Of a stretch of 64,000 bases of DNA, positions 26,189 through 36,900 are shown one piece after another. The translations under genes were made by a program, and so were the position numbers. Below the pieces are notes generated by a model, which did no database searches, had not been told where the DNA came from, and saw only the letters and a list, made by a program, of their open reading frames with translations. Position 1 is the first letter of the stretch, and each line of letters begins with the position of its first letter. This DNA comes from Candidatus Gracilibacteria bacterium GN02-873 (GTDB lineage Bacteria; Patescibacteriota; Gracilibacteria; BD1-5; UBA2023), in assembly GCA_003260345.1 (NCBI GenBank), contig MORC01000001.1, positions 310,001-374,000 of the forward strand. Direction: 5' to 3'.

Positions 26189-27466
26189 ATGAATCAATCA
26201 ACCGAAAAAATCTCTCAGGATTGGAAGAAAAAATTTTATCTCATCTGGACGGGGCAAGCCTTTTCTATTATTAGTAGCTGAGCAGTCTCTTTTGCGCTCA
26301 CGACTTGGCTGACACTCGAATATCAATCAGCAGAAGTGCTTTTGACCTCAGCGCTTGCATGGCTTTTGCCGAGCGCCATTCTCTCGCCTTTTGCGGGCGT
26401 GTATGTCGATCGTTGGAATAAAAAATGGACAATGATGATTTCTGATGGTCTAGTGTCAGTTTTTACAATTATCATGGCGATTTTTCTGATGCAAGGAGGA
26501 GATCAATTGATGGCTATTTATATTTTGATGGCACTTCGTTCAACGGCGAGTGCATTTCATGGACCATCAATGCAGGCCTCTATGCCACTTTTGGCGCCAC
26601 AGAGCGAACTCATGCGCATTGCGAGTGTAAATCAGATGATTCAAGGGGTTTCAAGTATTGCTGGGCCAGCCCTTGGTGGTGCACTGCTTGTTTTATTGCC
26701 AATCAGTCAAATTTTATTTTTGGATGTTCTCGGTGCGGCGATCGCGATTTCTTTTTTGTTTTTTGTAAAATTTCCAAAAGAAGAAAAACAAAAATCGCAA
26801 AATGGCGTGAAGCAAGTTCTGATCGAAATGGTAGATTGATGGCGTGCGCTTCGTGAAAATCGTGGAATTTTTTGGCTTTTTGTCTATGGCGTGTTGTCAT
26901 CTTTTTTTGTCATGCCAGTTATTATTTTGCTTTCGTTCGTGATTAAGGCACATTTTCATGGTGGCGAATTTGAAATTACTGTTTCCAATATTGCCTTTGC
27001 CATCGGGATGATCGCGGGAAGTATGATTTTATATATCAGAAATTTTAAAACGCACAAAGCCAAAATCGAAATGTGGTCGTATGCTTTTTTTGGTTCATTT
27101 TTTATTATTTCAGGATTACTTCCAGAGAATTTTTTCTGGCCATTTGCGATTATTATGGTAATTATTGGGGTGGTGATGTCTATCACGCAATCGGCATCAA
27201 TGGCGCTCATGCAAGAAAAAATCCCACAAGAAAAGCTTGGGCGCGTGTTGTCGCTCTATATGGGACTTGCCACTATTCCCTCAATTATCGGACTCTTGTG
27301 CGCCAATAATCTGATGGCACTGGTGGGCTGAGTAATGAATCTCATTATTTTTTCAGGAATTGGATATATCATGGTCGCAATTTTATTGATTTTTAATAAA
27401 CCCGTGAATGCTATGATTGCGGACGATATTGCTCAAGAAGATAAAAATTCTCAAAAATCAGAATAG
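26189..27466 (+). CDS. Major facilitator superfamily exporter (MFS_3-like)
   Basis: This 425-aa transporter has three TGA codons (26279, 26837, 27329) read as Gly, falling in a helix, the central loop and a late helix; without recoding it would appear as three fragments. About 12 membrane helices are visible. The first cytoplasmic loop contains AGVYVDRWNKKW, the MFS motif A (GxxxDRxxR/K), and the pattern PAxxxPxAGxxxDR is typical of macrolide/enterobactin-exporter-like MFS proteins. It probably exports a small amphipathic compound; the substrate is unknown. Its stop is TAG, inside the loop of the terminator. Confidence 0.85.
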
Positions 27467-27485
27467 TTCTGATTTTTATTTTTTT
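27453..27485 (+). terminator. Terminator of the MFS gene
   Basis: AAAAATCAGAA-TAG-TTCTGATTTTT followed by ATTTTTTT; the gene's own stop codon forms the loop. Confidence 0.8.
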
Positions 27486-27486
27486 C

Positions 27487-27513
27487 TTGCAACTCGCTAA
27501 AAATCCGTATAAT
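27487..27513 (+). promoter_or_regulatory. Promoter of the TerC-family gene
   Basis: TTGCAA (27487) and a perfect TATAAT (27508-27513), spacer 15 bases. The leader is about 26 bases. Confidence 0.5.
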
Positions 27514-27545
27514 ACAATGACTTTAAAAATTTTTGATTTTCTCTT

Positions 27546-28538
27546 ATGGAATTATTTTGATATCCGATTTGGCTTGTAATTGGCTTTGCAGTGCTGATTC
27601 TCATTATGCTTGCGATGGATTTGGGTGTCTTCAATAAAAAAGCACATGAAATTTCCAATCGCGAAGCGCTCATTACCTCGATTATTTGGATTTCGCTTGC
27701 AATGGCGTTTTCTGGGCTTATTTGGGCAATTCATGGGCCGCAAGATTTTGCGAAATTTCAGGCGGCATATTGGGTAGAAAAAGCACTTTCTGTCGATAAT
27801 TTGTTTGTATTTATTTTGGTTTTTGGTTTTTTTAAAATTCCAAAAAAATATCAACACGAAGTTTTGTTCTATGGTGTGCTTGGAGCGATTATTTTCCGCG
27901 CGATTTTTATTTTTGCGGGTGTTGGAATTATCGAATTAACACAAATTCCACAACATGTTTTTTCGCTTCCAGCTCAGCACGGACCACTCAATCCGATTAT
28001 GCTCGGATTTGGAATTTTTCTTTTGTATTCGGGTATTAAGTCCTGGGGTGAGGAAAAAGAGGAAAAGCCTGATATTTCCGACAGCTTCGGGTATCGCTTG
28101 GTGAACAAATTTTTCAAAGTTTCCAAAGATTTTGACGGCGACAAATTTTTCACGATTCAGAATGGAATCAGAATGGCGACACCACTATTTGTGGCGTTGA
28201 TTATCATCGAATTGATGGATGTAGTTTTTGCGATTGACTCGATTCCTGCAATTTTTTCCATCGCGCCGCACGATCCGTTCATTCTCTATACTTCCAATAT
28301 TTTCGCAGTTCTCGGGCTTCGTTCGTTGTATTTTTTGCTCGCCAATTCACTCAATTTGTTCTCCAAATTGCATTATGGCCTCGCGATTATTCTCTCGTTT
28401 ATCGGCCTCAAAATGATTATCGGGCCATGGTATCATTTTGATATTATGTATTCACTTGCGTTCATTGGGTTCACGCTCGTGGCAACGGTGATTTGGTCAA
28501 TCTATTCCAATACGCATTCTGAAAAAACTCCTTCATAA
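27546..28538 (+). CDS. TerC/Alx family membrane protein
   Basis: This 330-aa protein has a TGA at 27558-27560 (residue 5) read as Gly; otherwise the start would seem to be 45 bases later. About nine membrane helices are visible. Family motifs are EKALSVDNLFVFILVF and ELMDVVFAIDSIPA, with the acidic residues (Glu, Asp) that bind metal in membrane. Members of TerC/Alx export Mn2+ or support metal loading of exported proteins, and some confer tellurite resistance. Mn2+ export is the likely role. It is monocistronic, with a promoter and terminator of its own. Confidence 0.88.
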
Positions 28539-28549
28539 GGAGTTTTTTT
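28522..28549 (+). terminator. Terminator after the TerC-family gene
   Basis: AAAAAACTCC-TTCATAA-GGAGTTTTTTT, overlapping the stop codon. Confidence 0.85.
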
Positions 28550-28570
28550 GTTAATTTTTTTCAAAAATTC

Positions 28571-28594
28571 ATTATTGCAAATATTTGTAATAAT
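28571..28594. repeat. Dispersed palindrome, copy 3
   Basis: A 24-base palindrome with one mismatch, core TATTGCAAATATTTGTAATA (28573-28592), just downstream of the TerC terminator. It shares the following ATATTTTCCTTT with copy 2. Confidence 0.7.
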
Positions 28595-28767
28595 ATTTTC
28601 CTTTAAAATAAATCAAAAATCGTCATTCATTGTATTATTGCTATTTTTTGCATTAAGAAAAAATTCGCGAAAAATTCGATTTTTTAAAAATATTTTGTTT
28701 GTTTTTGAAAAATTTTTTATTTTTTGGTGCAAATATTGGTCACAAGATAATTTGAACATTGACATGA

Positions 28768-28944
28768 ATGAAAATTTTTTATTATTTTTTCATCACCTTT
28801 GGTATTGGAATAATAGTTTATTCAGCTTTCATTGGTGCACATATTTGGCGTGACATTGGTTTCAAAACAATCAGTATCCACTTCGCAGATATGTGTGCGG
28901 TGCCAGTCTTTTATAAGATCGTATCAAATGGGAGAGAACCATAA
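28768..28944 (+). CDS. Possible small membrane protein (58 aa)
   Basis: In the 647-base gap between the TerC gene and lepA, the ATG at 28768 opens a 58-codon frame ending in TAA. It encodes a hydrophobic helix (about residues 2-26) and a short basic tail. A GATAAT lies about 17 bases upstream. The frame has balanced codon use and several GGT/GGA Gly codons. Other frames here are Phe/Lys-rich and look non-coding. No family; the rest of the gap holds a dispersed palindrome and nothing else I can name. Confidence 0.35.
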   Translation: MKIFYYFFITFGIGIIVYSAFIGAHIWRDIGFKTISIHFADMCAVPVFYKIVSNGREP

Positions 28945-29129
28945 AATACAGAAAACAATAAATACTCAAAAACCTAACAAAAGTAATTTTAAAAGCTCTG
29001 TTAATATTTTTATGAACATCATGAAGAAATAATTCTAAATATATTAAATTATAAGAAAAGTTTTTAAAAATCAAAAAATTTTAACATTTTTTATTATTTT
29101 GATTCTATTTTCGTCATAGTAAAATTGGC

Positions 29130-29157
29130 TTGAAAAAAACATTTTTTCCCATATAAT
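29130..29157 (+). promoter_or_regulatory. Promoter of lepA
   Basis: TTGAAA (29130-29135), a 16-base spacer and a perfect TATAAT (29152-29157). The start codon is 28 bases downstream. Confidence 0.65.
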
Positions 29158-29185
29158 CGGGAAAATTTTTTAAAATTCTCATCAA

Positions 29186-31066
29186 ATGAAACCAAAATCT
29201 ATTCGAAATTTTTGTATTATTGCACATATCGATCACGGAAAATCTACGTTGGCGGATCGTCTGATGGAAATTTCTGGAACAGTGGAAAAACGCGAAATGG
29301 AAGAGCAGAAGCTTGATTCTATGGACTTGGAACGTGAACGTGGGATTACGATCAAATTGACACCGGTTCGCATGGATTGGAAGGGGACGGAACTCAATCT
29401 CATTGATACTCCCGGGCATGTGGATTTTCAGTACGAGGTTTCGCGTTCGCTTGCGTCCGTGGAGGGCGCCGTGCTCGTCGTGGATGCGACACAGGGAATT
29501 GAGGCGCAGACGCTTTCCAATGTATATTTGGCGATTGAAAACGAGCTCGAAATTATTCCAGTTTTGAATAAAATTGACTTGCCAAGCGCTGATGTAGACA
29601 AGGTTTCTGAAGAAATTATTTCACTCCTGGGCTGCAAAAAAGAAGATATTCTCGCGGTTTCTGCGAAAACTGGTCTTAATGTTGAAACAGTTTTGGATGC
29701 TATCGTAGAGCGAATTCCTGAGCCGCGAAAACTTTCCAAAAATTCTGAAATTCTTCCACATGAAACAGCTGAAAATGACGCAGAAAGTGTGAAGGCATTA
29801 ATTTTTGATTCTCAGTACGATATGTATAAGGGAGTTGTAGTCTATGTAAAGCTCTTTTCTGGAGAAATCAAAAAAGGAAGTAAGCTCGAATTTATCAATA
29901 CAGGGGCTAAAATTGAAGCGCTTGAAGTAGGTTGCTTTAAGCCAAAATATTTCCCAACAGGCGTTTTGTATGAAGGGGAAATTGGATACATCGTGACAGG
30001 ACTCAAATCATTGCAAGATGCCCGCGTGGGTGACACTATTTTTGCTGGAAATCCAGAGAATAAACACGCCATTCAGGGCTTCAAATCGATTACTCCGTAT
30101 ATTTTTGCAGGAATTTATCCAGTAGAAACTGATGAATATCCAAAAATGAAAGACGCGATTGAAAAATTACAACTCAATGATTCCTCATTGGTCGTGGAAC
30201 ATGAGGCGTCGCCAGCGCTTGGGTACGGCTTTCGTGCGGGTTTTTTGGGACTTTTGCATTTGGATATTGTGAAAGAACGACTTTGGCGTGAACACGCGAT
30301 GGATGTGATTATTACGAGCCCGCAAGTAACATACAAAGTACTCATTCCTGGTGACAAAAGTGCAGAATTTCCACGATTACATCCAGAAACGATTGAGTTT
30401 GAAGGAAAAATCTGTACATATCTTAATATTTCCAATCCAGAAGAATTACCAAAACCTGGAACATATATTCATATTGAGGAGCCGATTGCGCGTGTTGAGA
30501 TGATCACGCCGAATGCTTATATCGGAAATCTAATGCAGTTGGCACAGGAGCGGCGTGGAATTTTTAAAAATCAAACATATCTGGATTCTGATCGCGTGAT
30601 TTTGCATTATGAAATCCCGATGTCGGAACTTGTGGGAGATTTTTATGATGATCTCAAGAGTCTTTCTTCCGGATACGCAAGCCTTCATTATGAGCCATTT
30701 GCATACAAAATTGATGATATTGTCAAGCTCGACATCAAGGTTGCGGGCGAAAATGTGGACGCTTTTTCCATGCTCGTGCACCGATCTCGTGGGCGCCATA
30801 TTGGCGGGAAAATCTGCGAGAAACTCAAAGAATCGATTCCAAAGGCGCAATTTGCGATTGCGATTCAGGCGGCGATTGGGAACGATATTATCGCGCGTGA
30901 AAATATTTCTGCATTGAGAAAAGATGTGACAGCGAAGCTCTATGGAGGCGATATCACGCGAAAGCGAAAGTTGCTCGAAAAACAAAAAGAAGGAAAGAAA
31001 AAAATGAAACAATTCGGGAAAGTATCGATTCCATCAGAAACTTTTGTAAATATTCTGAAAAAATAG
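29186..31066 (+). CDS. lepA: Elongation factor 4 (LepA) GTPase
   Basis: This 626-aa ribosome-associated GTPase is thought to act in 30S maturation and in rescue of mistranslocated ribosomes. G-motifs are AHIDHGKST (G1), RGIT (G2), DTPGHVDF (G3), NKID (G4) and SAKTG (G5). The LepA-specific C-terminal domain (RKDVTAKLYGGDITRKRKLL, then KEGKKKMK) separates it from EF-G and TypA. The stop is TAG. No TGA codons. It is monocistronic with a good promoter. Confidence 0.95.
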   Translation: MKPKSIRNFCIIAHIDHGKSTLADRLMEISGTVEKREMEEQKLDSMDLERERGITIKLTPVRMDWKGTELNLIDTPGHVDFQYEVSRSLASVEGAVLVVDATQGIEAQTLSNVYLAIENELEIIPVLNKIDLPSADVDKVSEEIISLLGCKKEDILAVSAKTGLNVETVLDAIVERIPEPRKLSKNSEILPHETAENDAESVKALIFDSQYDMYKGVVVYVKLFSGEIKKGSKLEFINTGAKIEALEVGCFKPKYFPTGVLYEGEIGYIVTGLKSLQDARVGDTIFAGNPENKHAIQGFKSITPYIFAGIYPVETDEYPKMKDAIEKLQLNDSSLVVEHEASPALGYGFRAGFLGLLHLDIVKERLWREHAMDVIITSPQVTYKVLIPGDKSAEFPRLHPETIEFEGKICTYLNISNPEELPKPGTYIHIEEPIARVEMITPNAYIGNLMQLAQERRGIFKNQTYLDSDRVILHYEIPMSELVGDFYDDLKSLSSGYASLHYEPFAYKIDDIVKLDIKVAGENVDAFSMLVHRSRGRHIGGKICEKLKESIPKAQFAIAIQAAIGNDIIARENISALRKDVTAKLYGGDITRKRKLLEKQKEGKKKMKQFGKVSIPSETFVNILKK

Positions 31067-31068
31067 AA

Positions 31069-31099
31069 TTTGACAAAAATATAATTTTTTATTTATATT
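31069..31099 (+). promoter_or_regulatory. Promoter of the small zinc-ribbon gene
   Basis: A perfect TTGACA (31069-31074), with TATATT (31094-31099) or TTATAT one base earlier as -10, spacer 18-19 bases. It begins directly after the lepA stop. Confidence 0.45.
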
Positions 31100-31142
31100 A
31101 ACAATTGTGATTTTCTGTAAAAATTTTTTGTAAGGAAATAAT

Positions 31143-31427
31143 ATGAACGCTTTTGAGCGTGTTGATGCTTTCAATCGTTGTTTGAGTCAAGTTGAGAGCG
31201 GAATTTGCTCGCATTGTGGTGAAGAATTTTTTGAACCCAGCGAACACAATCCGTTATTTGACTTGACGGGCTCTTCTATTTCTGGTGATTTGCCCTTTGG
31301 TGGATCTCTCATATGCGCGAATTGTATCGATCAATTGGATCATCAATTTGGCGATTTATTTCATATAAGTGGCGAAGAAACCAGCGACTTTATAGATATA
31401 GTCCATTATGGCAATCGAGGGGATTAA
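31143..31427 (+). CDS. Small acidic zinc-ribbon-like protein
   Basis: This 94-aa protein has a Shine-Dalgarno AAGGA placed 6 bases before the ATG, unusual for this window. Two CxxC pairs (CSHC near 22-25, CANC near 58-61) could bind one zinc. The rest is acidic (many Asp and Glu) with no membrane segment. It ends in TAA and is followed by a strong terminator, so it is a stand-alone cassette like the small genes at 3.2-4.6 kb and 60.9 kb. No family is recognised and it has no TGA. Confidence 0.6.
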   Translation: MNAFERVDAFNRCLSQVESGICSHCGEEFFEPSEHNPLFDLTGSSISGDLPFGGSLICANCIDQLDHQFGDLFHISGEETSDFIDIVHYGNRGD

Positions 31428-31432
31428 TTTTC

Positions 31433-31470
31433 AAAGAAACTTCTTATTCAAGAGGTTTCTTTCTTTTCTT
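31433..31470 (+). terminator. Terminator after the small zinc-ribbon gene
   Basis: AAAGAAACTTCTT-ATTC-AAGAGGTTTCTTT followed by T-rich sequence. Confidence 0.8.
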
Positions 31471-31515
31471 AAAAAAATTTTGCAAAAAATTAAATTGTAA
31501 TTAAACTATTTTAGT

Positions 31516-32460
31516 ATGATAAACTTTTTCAAAAATATGCCAAAAATTTTCTCTCTCGCGCTTGCTATGATTTTACTGGCAAGTTGCCAAAATTCACAAA
31601 CCACCAATACTGAAAAACCGCAAAATTCTGAAAATATTGCCGAACAAAATCCACAAGCAAAATGGAGTGTTACAGAATTTTCGTATTCCAATTTGAGCGA
31701 TTCAGAAAGCCAAGAATTCGTGAAAAAAGCGCTTCTGGATGGCGGAATTTCTGAGAAATCGATAGAAATTTTTTTGAAAAAAGTTCGTGAATACAATGCG
31801 GCGGTCGGAACAGATTTGCTCGTGAAAAACGGATTTCAGAGCGTGAAAAATATTTCGGAAATTCACTATGATAGTGCCAAAATTTCTGAAAACTGGCGAA
31901 AAAATTTTCCAATTTTTCCAGGGAATAATTGTCGATTGACGGCGTTTGATTTTTTCGGAGATTTCATTCGCGTGAAAAATACAGAAAATCCCAATGATTC
32001 GGCACTTTTTACGGATCTGGATTCGATCAGTCACCAAACATCAAAAACGCTTTCTGATGCGGAAATTGAAAAATTTAAAACTTTTTATTCGGTGATTCAA
32101 ACAACGGATTCTTCCAATCCTGATGAGCACGCGGCAAAAATTTTGGAACTTTGGAAAGAAAAGGGAATTGAATTTTTGCACGATGAAAAACTCAAAGCAT
32201 CGCTGATTTCTGTATTTTTCCACGATGTTTTCAGTCCGACGGAGAGCGAACTTTTGCTCGGACATACAGGAATTGCTGTTCCACTCGTGAATGGTGAATA
32301 TTTGTTCATCGAAAAATTGTCGTTTGAAGAGCCATATCAGGCGCTCAAATTTTCGAACAAAAATGATATAAAAAATTATCTCATGGCGAAATATGATACC
32401 GAATGGAATCAGAAAAACTCGCCACCAATTATTTTTGAAAATAACACTTATTGGAAATAA
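31516..32460 (+). CDS. Lipoprotein of unknown function
   Basis: This 314-aa protein has a lipoprotein signal: basic N-terminus, hydrophobic core 10-20, lipobox LLASC with the lipidated Cys near residue 23, then a Gln/Asn/Thr-rich linker to about residue 50. Lipidation would need Lgt, and LspA is encoded at 44.8-45.3 kb. The mature domain (about 50-314) is mixed alpha/beta with many Asp, Lys and Phe and resembles no family I know. The next gene, an MscS-like channel, starts 3 bases after the stop, so the two are an operon; a role in envelope or turgor homeostasis is inference. Confidence 0.65.
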   Translation: MINFFKNMPKIFSLALAMILLASCQNSQTTNTEKPQNSENIAEQNPQAKWSVTEFSYSNLSDSESQEFVKKALLDGGISEKSIEIFLKKVREYNAAVGTDLLVKNGFQSVKNISEIHYDSAKISENWRKNFPIFPGNNCRLTAFDFFGDFIRVKNTENPNDSALFTDLDSISHQTSKTLSDAEIEKFKTFYSVIQTTDSSNPDEHAAKILELWKEKGIEFLHDEKLKASLISVFFHDVFSPTESELLLGHTGIAVPLVNGEYLFIEKLSFEEPYQALKFSNKNDIKNYLMAKYDTEWNQKNSPPIIFENNTYWK

Positions 32461-32463
32461 GCC

Positions 32464-33321
32464 ATGGAATTTTTTGAATTTTTTTTGAGTTACGCGCTCG
32501 ATTTTGTAGTACGTCATCAAGCTTCGCTTACTATCATTGGCCTTGGTCTTGCCATCGAACTTTTGGCGCGATATTTTAAGACGAAAAATAAAAAAATTAT
32601 TCTCGATCAGTATGGCGAATCCGACAATCAAGAAAATGATGAATTTTATCTGCAATATTATCAGAAAAATCAGATTCTCGATTTCGTCCGTGTCATTAGT
32701 ACGATGCTTTGTATTTTTGCGCTTTTTGTCATCAATACAACGGTTGGGCTCGGGTTTTTCTCGGTTGCGGTCGGTGCCTTCGTGATGGCGTTTAAGGACT
32801 ATATTCTCTCGATTTTGGCATTTTTTTTCGTGACGCCGAGCTATCCGATTGGGCTTACGGTTCGCGTTGGCGGTGTTCAGGGGCAAATTATTTTTATTCG
32901 AATGCTTTCTGTGGGGATTATGGGGAAAAATGATCGCGGCGAAAATACAGGCGAACTCTTCATCGTTCCGAGTCACAAATTTCTCTCGGATGTTGTTGCC
33001 AAAGAGGAATTGCGCCCAGAAAGTATTTTTCAGGATCAGATCGAAATCCCGTACAATCCAGATAAATTTCGTGTGACTTTTTCAGAATTTTTGGACGAAT
33101 TGCGAATTTTTCTCAAAAGCAATTTTGTTGTCAAAACGACGAATAATGTGGGAAATTTTATCAGTTACACTGGCCACAAATACAAATTGGATTTTTATTT
33201 TTATGAAGATAAATATGCCGCGATTTTGGTAAAATTCGTAGGGAAACGCCGAGAAAATCAGGAAAAAAAGGAAATGATTATGCGATTTGTGGATCAATAT
33301 ATGAAAGGTCGTGAAAAATAA
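32464..33321 (+). CDS. MscS-like mechanosensitive channel
   Basis: This 285-aa protein has about three or four membrane helices (8-38, 71-88, 93-122). The last, with AVGAFVMAFKDYILSILA, matches the pore-lining TM3 of MscS. The beta domain follows with YPIGLTVRVGGVQGQI and LFIVPSHKFLSD, typical of the family. MscS channels open under membrane tension and release solutes during hypo-osmotic shock. The Gly/Ala pattern in TM3 is poorer than in E. coli MscS. It is co-transcribed with the lipoprotein gene upstream. Confidence 0.72.
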   Translation: MEFFEFFLSYALDFVVRHQASLTIIGLGLAIELLARYFKTKNKKIILDQYGESDNQENDEFYLQYYQKNQILDFVRVISTMLCIFALFVINTTVGLGFFSVAVGAFVMAFKDYILSILAFFFVTPSYPIGLTVRVGGVQGQIIFIRMLSVGIMGKNDRGENTGELFIVPSHKFLSDVVAKEELRPESIFQDQIEIPYNPDKFRVTFSEFLDELRIFLKSNFVVKTTNNVGNFISYTGHKYKLDFYFYEDKYAAILVKFVGKRRENQEKKEMIMRFVDQYMKGREK

Positions 33322-33349
33322 AAAAATCTTGATTTTTCGGAAATTTTCG

Positions 33350-33355
33350 TATAAT
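33350..33355 (+). promoter_or_regulatory. -10 box of ndk
   Basis: A perfect TATAAT 24 bases before the ndk ATG; a TTGATT lies about 20 bases further up. Confidence 0.5.
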
Positions 33356-33379
33356 AAAGGCACTTTTTAATTTTTTCAT

Positions 33380-33817
33380 ATGCAGAAAACTCTTATTCTT
33401 CTCAAGCCAGACGCTGTTCAGAAATCACTTATTGGTCAGATTTTGACTCGCTTTGAACAGAAAGGTTACAAAGTAATTGGCCTCAAAATGATGCAAATGT
33501 CAGAAGAACTCGTAAATGAGCACTACGATTTCCTTATGGATAAGCCATTTTTCCCAAATATTAAGTCTTATATGACTTCTTCTCCTATCGTAGCACTTGC
33601 GCTCGAGGGAACTGAAGTTATCAAGGGTGTTCGTATGCTTTGTGGTGCGACAAACCCTGCGGAAGCTGGACCTGGAACCATCCGTGGTGATTTTGCGAAA
33701 AATATCGACAACAACATCATCCATTCTTCAGACTCTGAAGAAACAGCCGCAAAAGAATTGGCTCGCTTTTTCAAATCAGAAGAAATCTTCGACTATTCTC
33801 GTCCACTTCTTGGATAA
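33380..33817 (+). CDS. ndk: Nucleoside diphosphate kinase
   Basis: This 145-aa enzyme balances NTP pools by moving the gamma phosphate between nucleotides. The N-terminus QKTLILLKPDAVQ and the active-site segment NIIHSSDSEETAAKE with the phospho-His (about residue 114) are intact, and the length is usual. With ppk2 and nrdAB it forms the visible nucleotide-metabolism set. No TGA codons. Confidence 0.96.
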   Translation: MQKTLILLKPDAVQKSLIGQILTRFEQKGYKVIGLKMMQMSEELVNEHYDFLMDKPFFPNIKSYMTSSPIVALALEGTEVIKGVRMLCGATNPAEAGPGTIRGDFAKNIDNNIIHSSDSEETAAKELARFFKSEEIFDYSRPLLG

Positions 33818-33830
33818 TTTTTAAAAAACC

Positions 33831-33854
33831 AACGCTCCTTTGGGGCGTTTTTTA
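33831..33854 (+). terminator. Terminator after ndk
   Basis: AACGCTCC-TTTG-GGGCGTTTTTT (one G-T pair). Confidence 0.8.
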
Positions 33855-33949
33855 ACTTAAATAAAACTTAATTATTTTTAAAAAATCCATACTCTCTATA
33901 AATAATAAATTTTATTTAGTTAGTATTTTATAAAAACGGGAATTTTACT

Positions 33950-36900
33950 ATGATTACCAAACACAACTTTCCTAACCTATTAGAGCATTTGGGTTTTAGC
34001 CAAGACAGGGAATTATATTTCAAAAATATATCCAGTTATGAACTTCAAGTAGACTTTACCACTGAAAAATTGATATATCCTGAAGCCATTACTGCTGAGC
34101 GTTATACCACCAAAAATTTCAACCAAAACGAGAATTTTGTTGTATTTGAATGCGTGCACAATCTGCTTGTAGCAGGATACAAACCCGAACATATTACGCT
34201 TGAACCTAAAACCGTCGGCGGGCGCGAAGACACCAGCTTTTACTGCGACATCCTGATTAAAAACAACGACGGTGAAGAATATCTGCTGATTGAATGCAAA
34301 ACCACTGATGCCAAAGACAGCGAGTTTGACAAGGCATGGAAGCGGATGCAGAAAGATGGTGGGCAGCTTTTTAACTATTTCAACAGTTACCGCAAAGCGC
34401 AGTATCTGTGCCTTTACGCCGCTGATTGGACAAACGGCAGAGTGGAACAGAGCTACCGCCTCGTTTCCATGAAAGACAACGATAAATATCTGGAAAGCGA
34501 CAGCAAACTCAAAAGCTACCAGTCCGTGCACGACAGCAACGGCAGCCGCAGTGAGTTTTTTGAAGTGTGGAAACAGACTTATCAGCTTGATTCAACGGAT
34601 AACAACTTGTTTGAATCCAAGCCTTTTGATATTGGCACGCGCCCGTTTGCTGCTTCTGATTTAAAAGAAGTGGACAGTGTTGCTATTCAGAAAAAATACC
34701 ACCAATTTGCCACCATTATGCGCGCGCATAATGTTTCAGGGCGTGAAAACGCCTTTGACAAACTGGTAAATATTTTCCTCGCCAAAATCAAAGACGAAAG
34801 CGAAAACCCGGACAACTTAAAAGTATATTGGAAAGGTGCGGCGCAAGATAACTATTTTGACCTGCAAGACCGCCTGCAAGAGCTGTACAAAAAAGGTATG
34901 GATGAATTCTTGGGCGAGGAAATTACCCACGTTACCAACGATGAAATTGAAAACGCATTTATCCTGTTCAAAAACAAAAAAGACGAAACCAAGCGCGCCA
35001 TTTTGGAGAAATTCAAAGAAATAAAATATTACACCAATAACGATTTTGCCTTTCTCGATGTACACAACCGTCCGCTGTTTTTCAAAAATGGGGCAATTCT
35101 CAAAGAAGTAGTACAGATGCTGCAAGACATCAAACTCAAAACCGACAATGGTGGGCAAAACCAATTTTTAGGCGATTTGTTTGAAGGCTTTCTTGACCAG
35201 GGTGTCAAACAGAGCGAAGGACAGTTTTTTACACCCATGCCGATTGTGCGCTTTATCGCTTCCTCATTACCTTTGGAAAGCCTGATTCAAGATAGTGAAA
35301 GCGTGCCAAAAATGATTGATTACGCCTGTGGTGCAGGGCATTTCCTGAATGAATATGCCGCCCAAATTCATCCGCTGGTAGCGCAATATAAGAATACTGA
35401 TATTACACCGTATTATGAAGCAATATACGGCATCGAAAAAGAATACCGCCTGTCCAAAGTCGCCAAAGTGTCGGCATTTATGTACGGTCAGGATGGTGTC
35501 AATATTGTCTATGGCGACGGCTTAACCGAACACGCCAATATTCAAAACGGCACATTCTCGGTATTGGTGGCCAATCCGCCGTATAGCGTAAAAGGCTTTT
35601 TAGACACCCTTTCCGAAGACGAGCGCAAAGCCTTTTCCCTGTATCAAAACGTAAAAGAAACCGATACCTTTAATTCCATTGAAACCTTTTTCATCGAACG
35701 CGCCGCCCAGCTTTTGCAACAGGGCGGCGTGGCGGCAATTATTCTGCCGTCTTCCGTGTTGAGTAACGGCAATATCTACATCAAAACCCGCGAAATCCTG
35801 TTGCAGCGGTTTGATATTGTTGCCATTGCCGAGTTTGGCTCGGGCACATTCGGCAAAACGGGCACCAACACCGTAACCCTGTTTTTACGCCGCAAAAGCG
35901 ATGCCCCGAGCTTGGCGGAACATTACAAAAACCGCGTCGATTTTTGGTTTGACGGAGACAGCGAAGCCGACAGGTTGTTTGAAGACAGAGATTTGCTCAC
36001 ACGATACTGCATCCATTGCGGCATCGCCGAGAGCGAATATCTGGATTTCCTGCAAAATAAAAAGCTACCTGAAAACGGTATTTTCGCCGAATACCGCGCC
36101 GAATACGAAAAAAGCGGCGATTGGAAAGTCATACAGGAAAAACGCGATTCCAAAAAGAAAAACGCAGATGAAAAACGGGCGGAATTTGAAAAACGCGCTT
36201 TTGCCTTTGCCGCTGAAATCGAAAAAGACAAACTGCACCATTTTATGTTGGCGGCCGCCAACCCGCAGCACGTACTGATCATCAAAAGCCCGAGTGAAAA
36301 CAAAGCCGCCAAAGCCTTTCTCGGCTACGAATGGAGCGCGCGCAAAGGCAGCGAAGGCATCAAATACATCGGCAGCGGTGAAACAGAAAATGAAGATAAC
36401 CCCAACCGCAACCAAGGCATCTTCAAAATGCAGACCCCGCTGTTCAACCCCAATGATTTAAGTGACGGCAGTAAGCTCAACCATCTAATCAGGCAAAATT
36501 TTCAGACGGCTCTAACGCACAAACAGCCTGAAATTCCCGAAGCCCTGCGCCCCTATGCCAGCCTGCGCCCGCTGCATGAAATGCTGGATTTTTCCCGCAC
36601 AGAGTTTGATAAAGCCATTCAGACGGGATTGACGGAGAAAGTGAAGATTGTAAGTAAGTATCCGTTTGAAACAATAGGTAAAATTGCACTCCATATTGAA
36701 AGCGGAAAGCGGCCAGCGGGGGGCGTAAGTTTCAATACTTCCGGCGCATATTCATTAGGAGGGGAGCATATACATAAAGATAATGGATATTTGGATTTAA
36801 AATCCGTGAAATATGTTCCACAAGCTTTTTATGATGACGCTAAAAAGGGAAAAATCCAATCAGGCGATATTTTACTTTGTAAAGATGGCGCACTTACGGG

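Noticed and set aside
28548..28853. 101-aa plus-strand ORF after the TerC gene
   Set aside because: Phe/Lys/Ile-rich low-complexity translation that crosses a terminator and a palindromic repeat; no start signal.
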